From assembly GCF_002891535.1 (NCBI RefSeq), contig NZ_PDZR01000001.1, positions 62,001 to 126,000 of the forward strand: a DNA stretch of 64,000 nt, in the 5' to 3' direction. Under the pieces are notes generated by a model. It was not told where the DNA came from. It saw nothing but the letters and a program-made list of their open reading frames with translations, and searched no databases. Source of the DNA: Methylocella silvestris (GTDB lineage Bacteria; Pseudomonadota; Alphaproteobacteria; Rhizobiales; Beijerinckiaceae). Shown piece by piece: positions 1 through 7,709 of this stretch (its first letter is position 1; each line of letters starts with the position of its first letter). The position numbers were made by a program, and so were the translations under genes.

Positions 1-769
1 GCGCCTGTTCCTTGTCCATCGCTGCGAGGTTGAACAAAGGCGCTTTCGCGACGAGGCTCAAGGCGGCGGCGCGAAAGCTTGCGACCGTATCATCCGCGAA
101 TTGCTGCGCGACGCCGATCAGCCTTCGGTGCTTGCCGCCCATGGTGCGCCAGACCAGCGCGCGGTCTTTCGAATCGAATTCCTCGACGCCCTTGTTGGTC
201 TCGATCACTTCGGGGCCGGAGACGCTGATGCGGCCTTCTTCGGAGACCGCGAGGCCGCTGCAACAACCGGAGATCAGTCCGCCGCCGCCATAGCAGCCGG
301 CGCGCCCGCCAATGAGGCCGATCACTTTGCCGCCGCCGGCGCGAAATTCGAGCATGGCGCGCATGATCTCGGCGATGGCGAGTTCGCCGGCGTTTGCCTC
401 CTGCAGCCGGACGCCGCCGGTGTCGAAGGCGATCAGCACGGTGTTGATCCTCCCGCCCGAGGCATGGGCCGCGCGCAGCAGGCCGGTAAGCTTTGCGCCA
501 TGGACCTCGCCAAAGGCGCCGCCCATGAAGCGGCCTTCTTGAGCGGCGATCAAAACCGGCTCTCCCGCAAGCGTCCCGCGCCCGGCGACAAGCCCGTCGT
601 CGAATTGCTTCGGCAAGTCGAAAATATCGAGATGCGGGCTCGACTCGCGCGCGGCGGGTCCGATGAATTCGGCGAAGGAGTGGGGGTCGAGCAATCCGGC
701 GATGCGGGCTCTGGCGCTCGCCTCATACCAGCTGACGTCCGCCGGATGTTCGTTCAAGAGCGCGCTCAA
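1..769 (-). CDS. mdcD: malonate decarboxylase beta subunit MdcD (3' end cut by window)
   Basis: Beta subunit of biotin-independent malonate decarboxylase. With MdcE it decarboxylates malonyl-S-ACP to acetyl-S-ACP in the cytoplasm. Reading the minus strand from a TTG at 769 gives 256 codons open to the window edge. It has a carboxyltransferase/crotonase-like fold, with Gly-rich stretches such as GLIGGRAGCYGGGGLISG and the conserved FDTGGVRLQEANAGE. The TTG overlaps the mdcC stop (TTGA), which implies translational coupling and supports this start; a second TTG lies four codons in. The C-terminus and the expected mdcE, mdcG, mdcB and mdcH are not visible and would lie to the left. Family assignment is secure from the mdcA-mdcC-mdcD order; the exact start is less so. 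Confidence 0.9.
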   Translation of the reverse strand, partial: MSALLNEHPADVSWYEASARARIAGLLDPHSFAEFIGPAARESSPHLDIFDLPKQFDDGLVAGRGTLAGEPVLIAAQEGRFMGGAFGEVHGAKLTGLLRAAHASGGRINTVLIAFDTGGVRLQEANAGELAIAEIMRAMLEFRAGGGKVIGLIGGRAGCYGGGGLISGCCSGLAVSEEGRISVSGPEVIETNKGVEEFDSKDRALVWRTMGGKHRRLIGVAQQFADDTVASFRAAALSLVAKAPLFNLAAMDKEQA

Positions 770-1098
770 GATTCGACCTCCTCGATGGTTCTGACCCCTT
801 GCGCCAGCCGTAGCGCGACCGTGTCCGGCCGCGCGCCGCCGTCATTGATGGAGAGGCGCAACCCGCCCGGCGAATAGCGTTCGACGAAGTCACGGACCAC
901 AGCCGACCAGACCTCGCCAAAGCCATGCGCGGCGGTTGCGATGTCGATGCGGCACTCAAGCTCCGGCAACACGCGCTCGACCAGCACTTCGAGATTGCCG
1001 GAGGCGACGACGCCAACGAGAGCCTCATGCTTGGCGCCGCCGGCGGCTTGGCGCGCCTTGAGTTCAAAAGAGAGATTTTCCAAGGCCGGACTCCTCAC
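766..1098 (-). CDS. mdcC: malonate decarboxylase acyl carrier protein (delta subunit) MdcC
   Basis: 110-residue acyl carrier protein of malonate decarboxylase. It carries the 2'-(5''-phosphoribosyl)-3'-dephospho-CoA arm to which malonyl and acetyl groups are bound as thioesters. The prosthetic-group serine is most likely Ser33 in VASGNLEVLVE, the conserved site of the family. The length is normal (about 100). The ATG overlaps the mdcA stop (ATGA) and the stop overlaps the mdcD start, so the three genes form one tightly coupled operon. The gene is far shorter than its neighbours, and its identity rests on the ASGNLEVL motif and context. Confidence 0.92.
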   Translation of the reverse strand: MRSPALENLSFELKARQAAGGAKHEALVGVVASGNLEVLVERVLPELECRIDIATAAHGFGEVWSAVVRDFVERYSPGGLRLSINDGGARPDTVALRLAQGVRTIEEVES

Positions 1099-2741
1099 CA
1101 GTTGCGGAATTTCGAGGGCGGCCGGTAGAGGCCGCCGGACCAGCGCGCGAGGTCCTTGATCGAGCGCGCGGCGAGCAGGCTGCGGTCGACGTCGAGCACA
1201 TTAATGCCAAGATCCTCGGGGCGTTTGATGATGCCGCGCTCGCGCAGGCGCTGGACCATTTTGGCGTCGCGGCCACGTCCGACCTCCGTATAGCCGGCGA
1301 CGCCGCGCACGGCCTGCTCGCGCTCGTCCTTGTCGCGGCAAAGCAGCAGATTGGCGATCCCTTCCTCGGTCACAATGTGGGTGATGTCGTCGGCGTAGAT
1401 CATGACCGGGGCAAGCTCCAGTCCGAGCTTTTCAGCGAGGATCAGCGCATCGAGACTTTCCACGAAAGTAGGGGCATTGCCTTCGCCAAAGGTCTCGCCG
1501 ATCTGCACGACGAGTTTGCGGCCGCGCCGCAGCGCCGGCAGGCCGTCGGGGTCAGCCTCGCGGCCGGCCTTTAGCCAGGGTTCGGCCGGATGACGGCGCC
1601 CGCGCGCGTCGGAGCCCATGTTGGGCGCGCCGCCAAAGCCGGCGATGCGCGAGGCGGTGATTGTGGAGCTGTTGCCGGAAAGGTCGATCTGCAGCGTCGC
1701 GCCGATGAACATGTCGCAGGCGTATAGGCCGGCGGTCTGGCAGAAGGCCCGGTTCGAGCGCAGCGATCCGTCCGGGCCGGTGAAGAAGATGTCGGGGCGC
1801 GCTTCGATATAGTCGTCCATGCCGACTTCGGAGCCGAAGCAGTGGATCTGCTCAACCCAGCCCGATTCGATCGCAGGAATGAGCGTCGGATGCGGGTTCA
1901 GCGCGAAACGGGTGCAGATCTTGCCTTTGAGGCCAAGACGCTCGGCGAAGGTCGGCAGCAAGAGCTCGATCGCCGCCGTGTTGAAGCCGATGCCATGGTT
2001 CAGCCGCTTGACGCCATAGGGCTCGTAGATTCCCTTGATCGCCAGCATGGCGGTCAGAATCTGTGTCTCGGTGATGGCGCCTGGATCGCGTGTGAACAGC
2101 GGCTCGACATAGAAAGGCTTTTTCGCCTCGACGACGAAATGCACGCGGTCGCCGGGGATGTCGACGCGCGGCAGTTTTTCAACCACCTCATTGACCTGCG
2201 CGACGACGACGCCGCTCTTGAAGGCGGTCGCCTCGACGACGGTCGGCGTGTCCTCGGTATTGGGGCCGGTGTAGAGATTGCCGTCGCGGTCGGCGCTGAC
2301 CGCCGCGATCAACGCGACATTCGGCGTGAGATCGATGAAGTAGCGGGCGAACAGTTCGAGATAGGTGTGGACGGCGCCAAGCTCGATCTTTCCGCCAAAC
2401 AGCATTTTGGCGATGCGCCCGGCCTGCGGGCCGGAATAGGCGTAGTCGAGTTTCTTGGCGACGCCTGTCTCGAAGACGTCGAGATGCTCGGGCAGGACAA
2501 CGCCCGACTGCACCATGTGGAGATCGTGGATCTTGGCCGGATCGACGCCGGCCAGCGCGCGGGCGAGGAGATCGGCCTGTTTCTGATTGTCGCCTTCGAG
2601 GCAGACGCGGTCGAAGGGGCGGATCACCGCCTCGATCAGCGCGCCCGCGTCAGCGGCGGCGACGATTTTGCCGCGCGCGAAGGCGGACCCCGCCGCGATC
2701 CGCTGCGCCAGCGCTTCCCGCTCAGCGTTCCATCGCCTCAT
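1095..2741 (-). CDS. mdcA: malonate decarboxylase alpha subunit MdcA (acetyl-ACP:malonate ACP transferase)
   Basis: Alpha subunit of malonate decarboxylase. It swaps acetate for malonate on the carrier protein MdcC, starting each catalytic cycle. The 548-residue product is the normal family length and belongs to the CoA-transferase superfamily. I chose the ATG at 2741 (protein begins MRRWNAEREAL) because a strong Gly/Ala-rich ribosome site lies just upstream. The open frame runs 41 codons further up, but that stretch crosses the operator region and looks non-coding. It is first gene of mdcA-mdcC-mdcD, divergent from the madL-madM-gntR operon, and probably controlled by that GntR protein through the two GCATAC sites at 2835-2880. 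Confidence 0.93.
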   Translation of the reverse strand: MRRWNAEREALAQRIAAGSAFARGKIVAAADAGALIEAVIRPFDRVCLEGDNQKQADLLARALAGVDPAKIHDLHMVQSGVVLPEHLDVFETGVAKKLDYAYSGPQAGRIAKMLFGGKIELGAVHTYLELFARYFIDLTPNVALIAAVSADRDGNLYTGPNTEDTPTVVEATAFKSGVVVAQVNEVVEKLPRVDIPGDRVHFVVEAKKPFYVEPLFTRDPGAITETQILTAMLAIKGIYEPYGVKRLNHGIGFNTAAIELLLPTFAERLGLKGKICTRFALNPHPTLIPAIESGWVEQIHCFGSEVGMDDYIEARPDIFFTGPDGSLRSNRAFCQTAGLYACDMFIGATLQIDLSGNSSTITASRIAGFGGAPNMGSDARGRRHPAEPWLKAGREADPDGLPALRRGRKLVVQIGETFGEGNAPTFVESLDALILAEKLGLELAPVMIYADDITHIVTEEGIANLLLCRDKDEREQAVRGVAGYTEVGRGRDAKMVQRLRERGIIKRPEDLGINVLDVDRSLLAARSIKDLARWSGGLYRPPSKFRNW

Positions 2742-2834
2742 GCTTCGCTCCCCCCTGAACTTTATTAGTCTCAAGCCGGCTGCGACAGCGCTTTTCCGCG
2801 CGAAAAGGCGCCCCGGCCCGGATTTGACGGACCC

Positions 2835-2880
2835 ATTGTGCATACAAAAAAAACAAAAAGGCAATATCCCGCATACACAA
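2835..2880. promoter_or_regulatory. paired operator upstream of mdcA
   Basis: Two GCATAC cores at 2840-2845 and 2871-2876, exactly 31 bp apart (three helical turns), each followed by ACA or ACAA. They differ by one base from the GTATAC core of the sites near madL. The malonate regulator MdcY of Acinetobacter, a GntR/FCD protein, is reported to bind ATTGTATACAAT; these sites match the right half well and the left half less well. On the minus strand a TTGCCT (2864-2859) lies between the two sites, so a bound regulator would overlap the promoter. Binding by the GntR protein encoded nearby is inferred. Confidence 0.65.
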
Positions 2881-3077
2881 CTTGCAAAATAAAATGAGGC
2901 TGACGTAAGCGCCGCCTTTGCGGAAAGAGAATTTCCTTCATGCTCCAGCCAGCGATGTGGCCATCTCCTTTTTTAAATATGCTTTATTTTACAACTATAT
3001 AGAAAATACGGTGCAGGAGAATTTCGCTTGCGCATCCATTTGAGGATATGGCTTGGCCGCGGGAATTGCCAAAATAA

Positions 3078-3120
3078 ATTTGTATACACAGTTGCCTTTA
3101 TTAGCGGATAACGTATACTT
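3078..3120. promoter_or_regulatory. paired operator upstream of madL
   Basis: Two perfect GTATAC palindromes at 3082-3087 and 3113-3118, again exactly 31 bp apart. The first sits in TTTGTATACACA, a close match to the ATTGTATACAAT operator known for MdcY-type GntR regulators. The second overlaps the proposed -10 box of the madL promoter and the first lies just upstream of its -35 box, a classic arrangement for repression. Confidence 0.7.
3092..3119 (+). promoter_or_regulatory. predicted madL-madM-gntR promoter
   Basis: TTGCCT (3092-3097) and TATACT (3114-3119) separated by 16 bp resemble a housekeeping sigma promoter. It lies about 105 bp upstream of the madL start and is interleaved with the two GTATAC operators. 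Prediction from sequence only. Confidence 0.5.
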
Positions 3121-3225
3121 TACCAGTCGCCAACAAGAGCGACGTTTTTTGATGGAGGAACGCGCAATGAGACCATGTCTCGTCGCCGGCGCATCGCGCG
3201 CGGCTTTCAGGGAGGGCGCAGGATC

Positions 3226-3675
3226 ATGACGATCTTCGGCGTCGCTCTTCTCTCCCTCTGCACCCTCATCGGGGTGTTTCTTGGCGATCTTCTCGGCGTC
3301 GCGCTCGGCGTCAAGGCGAATGTCGGCGGCGTTGGCATCGCCATGATGCTGCTGATCGCCACGCGGATCTGGCTCCAGAAATCCGGCGGCCTCAATCATG
3401 GCGTCAAGCTCGGGATCGAATTCTGGGGCACGATGTATATCCCCATCGTCGTCGCCATGGCGGCGCAGCAGAATGTGGTCAAGGCGCTGAGCGGCGGCCC
3501 GCTGGTGCTCGTCACCGCTGTGACGGCGGTGACCGCCTGTTTCGCAGCGACCGCGCTGCTCGGACGCATCGGCCGCGAGCGGCCGTCCGACGTGCATGAC
3601 CCGGAAGAGATCCAACGCGGCGGCGACATTATTGCCGGCGACCTCATTCCCGACGCCCCGGCCAGGAAGGTCTGA
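3226..3675 (+). CDS. madL: malonate transporter subunit MadL
   Basis: Small membrane subunit of the two-part MadLM malonate uptake system (a sodium/malonate symporter in the characterised case). The 149-residue protein has about four hydrophobic segments (roughly residues 3-22, 30-48, 66-84 and 91-111) and a hydrophilic C-terminus. The ATG at 3226 has a GGAGGGCGCAGG ribosome site just upstream; the open frame extends 17 codons further, but that part is Arg-rich and unlike the family. Five bases separate it from madM. Its place opposite the mdc genes gives a clear role: bringing malonate in for decarboxylation. Confidence 0.93.
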   Translation: MTIFGVALLSLCTLIGVFLGDLLGVALGVKANVGGVGIAMMLLIATRIWLQKSGGLNHGVKLGIEFWGTMYIPIVVAMAAQQNVVKALSGGPLVLVTAVTAVTACFAATALLGRIGRERPSDVHDPEEIQRGGDIIAGDLIPDAPARKV

Positions 3676-3680
3676 AAGCC

Positions 3681-4445
3681 ATGTTGCACATGATCGAGCA
3701 CGTCTTCACCGAGCAGAGTCTCGTCGCCGCCTTCTTCGTAGTCGGCGCTGTGATGTGGATCTCCCTCATCATCTCGAAACGCCTAACCGCCGGACGCATC
3801 CACGGCTCGGCGATCGCAATTCTCATCGGTCTCGGCCTCGCCTATGTCGGCGGCGTCATCAGCGGCGGCCAGAAGGGCCTCGCCGATATCCCGGTCTTCG
3901 CCGGCATCGGTCTTCTTGGCGGCGCCATGCTGCGCGATTTCGCCATCGTCGCCACCGCCTTCGAGGTCGACGCCATCGAGGCGCGCAAGGCGGGGCTGAT
4001 TGGCGTCGTCGCCCTCGCCATCGGCACGGTCCTGCCCTTCCTCATCGGCGCTGGCTTTGCCGTCGCCTTCGGCTATACGGATGCGGCCAGCATCACGACG
4101 ATCGGCGCCGGCGCGATCACCTATATTGTCGGCCCGGTGACGGGAGCGGCGATTGGCGCGAGTTCGACCGTGATCGCTCTTTCCATCGCCACCGGCGTGT
4201 TGAAGGCGGTGATGGTGATGGTGTTCACGCCGATGCTCGCCAAGATCATCGGCCTCGACAATCCGCGCTCGGCGATGGCCTTCGGCGGCCTGATGGGAAC
4301 GGTCAGCGGCGTCGCCGGCGGTCTTGCCGCAACAGACCCCAAGCTGGTTCCTTATGGCGCATTGACGGCAACCTTCCATACCGGCATCGGTTGTCTTGTT
4401 GCGCCGTCGATCTTCTTTCTGGCGGTTCGCGCCATCACGGGATGA
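3681..4445 (+). CDS. madM: malonate transporter subunit MadM
   Basis: Large membrane subunit of the MadLM malonate transporter, 254 residues with about seven or eight hydrophobic helices rich in Gly and Ala, which is the normal length. Conserved-looking loops include GLLGGAMLRDFAIV and GGLMGTVSGVAGG. It starts five bases after madL and is followed 12 bases later by the gntR gene, so the three form one operon. There is no signal peptide; the first helix (about residues 14-30) acts as an anchor. Confidence 0.93.
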   Translation: MLHMIEHVFTEQSLVAAFFVVGAVMWISLIISKRLTAGRIHGSAIAILIGLGLAYVGGVISGGQKGLADIPVFAGIGLLGGAMLRDFAIVATAFEVDAIEARKAGLIGVVALAIGTVLPFLIGAGFAVAFGYTDAASITTIGAGAITYIVGPVTGAAIGASSTVIALSIATGVLKAVMVMVFTPMLAKIIGLDNPRSAMAFGGLMGTVSGVAGGLAATDPKLVPYGALTATFHTGIGCLVAPSIFFLAVRAITG

Positions 4446-4457
4446 GGAGCGGGCATT

Positions 4458-5171
4458 ATGGCCAAGGGCGTGCGCATAGGCGCCGGAACACTTGCGTCCT
4501 TGAGAGTGGTTGGAGAGGATCCGGGTCTTCTCTCGGATCAGATTCGCAACGCGCTGACGGATGAAATCGCCTCCGGCCGTCTTCCGGCCGGAGCGGCCCT
4601 CGACGAGCAGGATCTGGCCGATCGCTTTGGCGCCTCGCGTACCCCAGTGCGTGAGGCTTTGCGTCAATTGTCGGTCAGCGGGCTTGTCGAGATGCGGCCG
4701 CGCCGCGGCGTCATCGTCACACGGCTGACGCCCGAGCAGATCATGGACATGTTCGAGACGACCGCCGAGATCGAGGCAATGTGCGTGCGCCTTGCGACCT
4801 ATCGCATCACGCCGCTCGAACGCAGCCGTCTGCTCGAAATGCACGAACAGTCGAAAAAACTCGTCGACCGGCGCGATATCGACGGCTACGACGCCTTCAA
4901 CACCCGCTTCCACGAAGCCATTTATCTAGCAACCCACAATGGCTTCATGGCCGAGCAGGCGGTCAACATCCGCGCCCGGCTGAAATCCTTCCGCCGCACC
5001 CAATTGCGCCAGGCCGATCGGATCATCCGCTCGCGCGACGAGCATGACGGCATCATGACCGCGATCGCGCAGGGCGACGGCGAGGAAGCCGCCCGCCGCA
5101 TGCGCGCGCATATGCTGAATGCGGCAAGCGCGCTCGGCGCCTATTTCTCCGGCCTCGATCCCGAAAATTGA
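4458..5171 (+). CDS. GntR/FadR-family regulator of malonate genes (MdcY/MatR-like)
   Basis: Predicted DNA-binding regulator, 237 residues. The N-terminal winged helix-turn-helix (about residues 25-90) contains LADRFGASRTPVREAL and RPRRGVIV, both typical of GntR proteins. The rest is an all-helical FCD ligand domain with metal-binding-type His residues (for example RFHEAIY and the C-terminal RMRAHML). It follows madM by 12 bases with a GAGGAG ribosome site. GntR/FCD regulators of malonate genes include MdcY and MatR, and this gene sits beside operators of the right kind, so repression relieved by malonate or malonyl-CoA is likely but inferred. Confidence 0.88.
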   Translation: MAKGVRIGAGTLASLRVVGEDPGLLSDQIRNALTDEIASGRLPAGAALDEQDLADRFGASRTPVREALRQLSVSGLVEMRPRRGVIVTRLTPEQIMDMFETTAEIEAMCVRLATYRITPLERSRLLEMHEQSKKLVDRRDIDGYDAFNTRFHEAIYLATHNGFMAEQAVNIRARLKSFRRTQLRQADRIIRSRDEHDGIMTAIAQGDGEEAARRMRAHMLNAASALGAYFSGLDPEN

Positions 5172-5174
5172 GAC

Positions 5175-5191
5175 CCGGCCTATTCGGCCGG
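5175..5191. terminator. hairpin between convergent gntR and osmC
   Basis: A perfect 6-bp inverted repeat, CCGGCC and GGCCGG with a 5-base loop, lies four bases after the gntR stop. There is no T-run, so its role as a terminator for the convergent genes is only suggested. Confidence 0.35.
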
Positions 5192-5213
5192 ATCCTCGCC
5201 GTGCGTCTTGCGC

Positions 5214-5636
5214 CTACGCCAGCGCGGCGTCGAGCGTGATCTCGGCGTTCAACACCTTTGAGACGGGGCAACCTTGCTTCGCTTGATCTGTGAGCTCGGC
5301 GAATTTCGCCGCGTCGATCCCGGGAATTTTTGCGCGCAGGATGAGATGGGATTTGGTGATGGCGAAGCCTTCGCCCTGTTTTTCGAGCGTTACTTCGGCA
5401 TGCGTGTCCATCTGCTCGGCGGTGAATCCCGCCTCGCCGAGGATTAGCGAGAGCGCCATGGTGAAGCATCCCGCATGGGCGGCGCCGAGCAATTCTTCCG
5501 GATTGGTGCCCGGCTGGTCTTCAAAGCGGCTGGCGACGCCATAGGGATAGGCCTTGAGCGCGCCGCTTTGTGTCGAGATGGAGCCCTGCCCGTCCTTGAA
5601 TCCGCCCTGCCAGGCGGCTGATGCCGTTTTTTTCAT
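5214..5636 (-). CDS. OsmC-family peroxiredoxin
   Basis: 140-residue OsmC/Ohr-type protein that would reduce organic hydroperoxides with a reactive cysteine pair. The two expected cysteines are visible: one in GAAHAGCFTMALS and one in AKQGCPVSKVL. The family start (KTASAAWQGG) is intact, so the ATG at 5636 is sound. It looks closer to OsmC than to Ohr from the TNPEELLGAAHAGCF block. It is a single gene, convergent with gntR, and unrelated to malonate use. Confidence 0.9.
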   Translation of the reverse strand: MKKTASAAWQGGFKDGQGSISTQSGALKAYPYGVASRFEDQPGTNPEELLGAAHAGCFTMALSLILGEAGFTAEQMDTHAEVTLEKQGEGFAITKSHLILRAKIPGIDAAKFAELTDQAKQGCPVSKVLNAEITLDAALA

Positions 5637-5726
5637 GAGTTTCCTCTTAATCGTTACGCCGGCTGCGCCGGCGCCACGGTAACGCTTTCAGCCCCCGCAA
5701 AGCTCCGCCCGAGAGCGATTGTTTTG

Positions 5727-6539
5727 CTAGCCGAAACGATAGCCGGAAATCGGCGCGCCGAAGACGTGATCAGAATAATCACGCACGCCCTTGTCGGCGC
5801 CGGCGGCGCCTGCTGCGACCATCAGCGGGATCAGATGATCCTCATGCGGCTGGCTGATGCGCGCGCCCGCGGCGTTCTCCCATCCCGCCAGCGCCTGCGC
5901 GCGCGCGGCCGGGTCGAGTCCGACAGTCTCATCGAGGAAGGCGTCGAATTTTTCGGCGATTTTCAGAAGGCGCGGATCGGCGCCGTAAAAATTCTGCAGA
6001 TTGTGGAAGCTCATGCCGCTGCCGATGATCAGCACGCCTTCGTCGCGGAGGGGCGCAAGGGCCTCTCCGATAGCGATATGCGTCTTCGGATCCATGCCCT
6101 CGACGAGGGAGAGCTGCACGACGGGAATATCGGCCTGTGGATAGAGCAGCAGGAGAGGGATGAAGACGCCATGATCGAAGCCGCGCTCCTTGTCCTCTCC
6201 AGCGTCGATCCCAGCCTGTTTCAACCGCGCGACGATCTCCGCGGCGAGGCGAGGGTCGCCCGGCGCCGGATAGCGCAGCTCATAAGTGTGCTTCGGAAAG
6301 CCCTGATAATCATAGATCAGCGGCGGATTGGCGCCGGCCGTGACGGTCGGGCGCTTCTCAAGCCAATGGCCGGAAACGACGAGGATCGCGCGCGGGCGGA
6401 CGCCGGCCGCAGCCGAAATCCCGCGCAGATAGGCCTCCATTTTCTTCCAGGCGTCGGGGGCTTTCGGCGGCGGGTCCATGAAAAAGCACGGGCCGCCGCC
6501 ATGCGGAATGAACCAGACCGGCAAACGATGGGCGCCCAT
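5727..6539 (-). CDS. DODA-type extradiol ring-opening dioxygenase (LigB superfamily, YgiD-like)
   Basis: 270-residue member of the LigB/DODA family, zinc- or iron-dependent enzymes that open catechol rings; the E. coli relative YgiD acts on DOPA. The metal and catalytic histidines are in place: PHGGGPCFF near the N-terminus, VSGHWLEK, FDHGVFIPL and GSGMSFHNLQ. Length fits the family. It starts three bases after the stop of the upstream YceI gene, so it probably belongs to the cluster 8327-5727 of YceI, cytochrome b561, YceI and dioxygenase. The true substrate is unknown. Confidence 0.88.
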   Translation of the reverse strand: MGAHRLPVWFIPHGGGPCFFMDPPPKAPDAWKKMEAYLRGISAAAGVRPRAILVVSGHWLEKRPTVTAGANPPLIYDYQGFPKHTYELRYPAPGDPRLAAEIVARLKQAGIDAGEDKERGFDHGVFIPLLLLYPQADIPVVQLSLVEGMDPKTHIAIGEALAPLRDEGVLIIGSGMSFHNLQNFYGADPRLLKIAEKFDAFLDETVGLDPAARAQALAGWENAAGARISQPHEDHLIPLMVAAGAAGADKGVRDYSDHVFGAPISGYRFG

Positions 6540-6542
6540 GTT

Positions 6543-7103
6543 TCAATCTCCTGCTTTCGTCGCCTTGAGATCGACGTCGACGCCGACCTCGAGCGCCACC
6601 CATTGTCCGAACGCCCAGACACCCTGACCGACGCCGAAGTCGGTGCGGATCAGTTCGAGACGCCCCTTTGCCGTCGCGGCGTCGCCGTTGATTGTCAAGG
6701 TGAAGGGCAGCACGATATCCCTCGAGACGTCCCTGATGGTCAGTCGGCCCAGCGCATCATAGGCTCCCGCCCCCTTGGCGATGAAGCGGGTCGTCTCGAA
6801 AATCGCCTCGGGGAATTTTTTCGCGGCGAACCATTCAGGTTCGGGCAGGGCGCGGTCGCGCTGTCCGTCGCCCGTGCGCGCGCTCGAAAGATCGATCGTC
6901 ACCCTGGCGTGGCCGGATTCGGGATGGGCCGGATCGAAGGCGATCTCGGCGCTCCATTTGCCGAAGCTGCCCTGGAAGGGGACGCCCGTCTGCATGCCGG
7001 AGAAGCCGATCCGGCTTTTATGCGGGTCAGCGATCCAATTCGCCGCATGGGCGGGCTCCAGCGTCAAGGCGGCCAGCGCGATCGCCAGTTTGAAGTGTCT
7101 CAT
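6543..7103 (-). CDS. YceI-family periplasmic lipid-binding protein
   Basis: Periplasmic lipocalin-like protein of the YceI family, thought to bind isoprenoid or quinone lipids. The start at 7103 gives MRHFKLAIALAALTLEPAHA, a clean signal peptide cut after AHA; the open frame upstream is Arg-rich and runs back over cytochrome b561. The mature part has the family features SRIGFSG, a central ERD-like LTIRDVSRDIVLPF, and the closing FGVGQGVWAFGQWVALEVGVDVDL. The ATG overlaps the cytochrome b561 stop (ATGA). With a second YceI gene upstream this makes a YceI/b561/YceI unit. Confidence 0.88.
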   Translation of the reverse strand: MRHFKLAIALAALTLEPAHAANWIADPHKSRIGFSGMQTGVPFQGSFGKWSAEIAFDPAHPESGHARVTIDLSSARTGDGQRDRALPEPEWFAAKKFPEAIFETTRFIAKGAGAYDALGRLTIRDVSRDIVLPFTLTINGDAATAKGRLELIRTDFGVGQGVWAFGQWVALEVGVDVDLKATKAGD

Positions 7104-7693
7104 GAGTTCTGCTTCCGGGTGTTGCGCGACGCCGGCAGCATGCGCGCGAGAACGCCGTCGCGCAGCACGAGGGCATGGCGCAGCGCCGCCGCCGCGTGAA
7201 CCGCAACCAGCGCGAGCAGCGCATAGACGCAAAGATGATGCGCGAGCTTGAAAGCCGCTTCGACCGGCGCCTTGTTTTCGATCTCAGCGAAAAAAGGCAG
7301 ATGCGGCCAGGGGAGGACGCCAAACAGCACGGTCGGAATGTTGTAAGGCGAGGCCGAGACCACTGCCCAGCCGGTCAGCGGCGCAAGCAGCATCGCGCCG
7401 TAGAGGCCGATGTGAGCGGCCTTGGCGGCGCGCCGTTCGGCTTCCGGCATTGCGTCCGGAAGCGGCGGCGGCCTGTGCGAAAGCCGCCATAAGATGCGCA
7501 GGAGGACGGCGAGCAGCACCGTGACGCCGATCGACTTGTGCAGCTGATAGAGTTCAAACTGCTGCAGCGTCGAAAGCGTCAGCCGCGTCATCGAAAAGCC
7601 GATGACGCCAAGGGCGACGACGCCAAGGGCGATCAGCCAGTGCAGGGCGATGGCGACGCCGTCATATGCTGGCTCAACACGCGCGCTGCTCAC
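7100..7693 (-). CDS. cytochrome b561 (membrane dihaem quinol-linked cytochrome)
   Basis: Four-helix cytochrome b561 of the bacterial CybB type, which passes electrons between quinol and periplasmic acceptors. The haem histidines expected in helices 1, 2 and 4 are visible (ALHWLIALG, YQLHKSIG, FKLAHHLCVYALL, VAVHAAAALRH). I place the start at the GTG at 7693 (protein begins VSSARVEPAYD), 17 bases after the upstream YceI stop with AGGCGGGG before it. An ATG at 7750 is in frame but lies inside the upstream gene. The stop overlaps the next YceI start. The pairing of b561 with YceI proteins is common in proteobacteria and suggests a shared quinone/lipid function. Confidence 0.87.
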   Translation of the reverse strand: MSSARVEPAYDGVAIALHWLIALGVVALGVIGFSMTRLTLSTLQQFELYQLHKSIGVTVLLAVLLRILWRLSHRPPPLPDAMPEAERRAAKAAHIGLYGAMLLAPLTGWAVVSASPYNIPTVLFGVLPWPHLPFFAEIENKAPVEAAFKLAHHLCVYALLALVAVHAAAALRHALVLRDGVLARMLPASRNTRKQNS

Positions 7694-7709
7694 GGCCGAT
7701 TCGCCCCGC

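Larger units (their letters stand above)
2742..3225. promoter_or_regulatory. divergent mdc/mad control region
   Basis: This 484-bp intergenic region separates the mdcACD operon (minus) from madL-madM-gntR (plus). It is much richer in A+T than its surroundings and has no believable gene. It holds four 6-bp GTATAC-like cores in two pairs, one near each operon; the members of each pair are 31 bp apart. A TTGCCT element occurs next to both pairs, on the strand of the operon it would serve. The middle part (about 2900-3075) contains A/T-rich sequence with nothing I can assign. Confidence 0.75.

Noticed and set aside
2742-2864. N-terminal extension of MdcA by 41 codons
   Set aside because: It would place coding sequence across the GCATAC operator and lacks a ribosome site; the ATG at 2741 has a strong one and fits the family length.
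5724-7199. 491-codon open frame on the plus strand
   Set aside because: Antisense to the dioxygenase and YceI genes, which have clear catalytic residues and a signal peptide.
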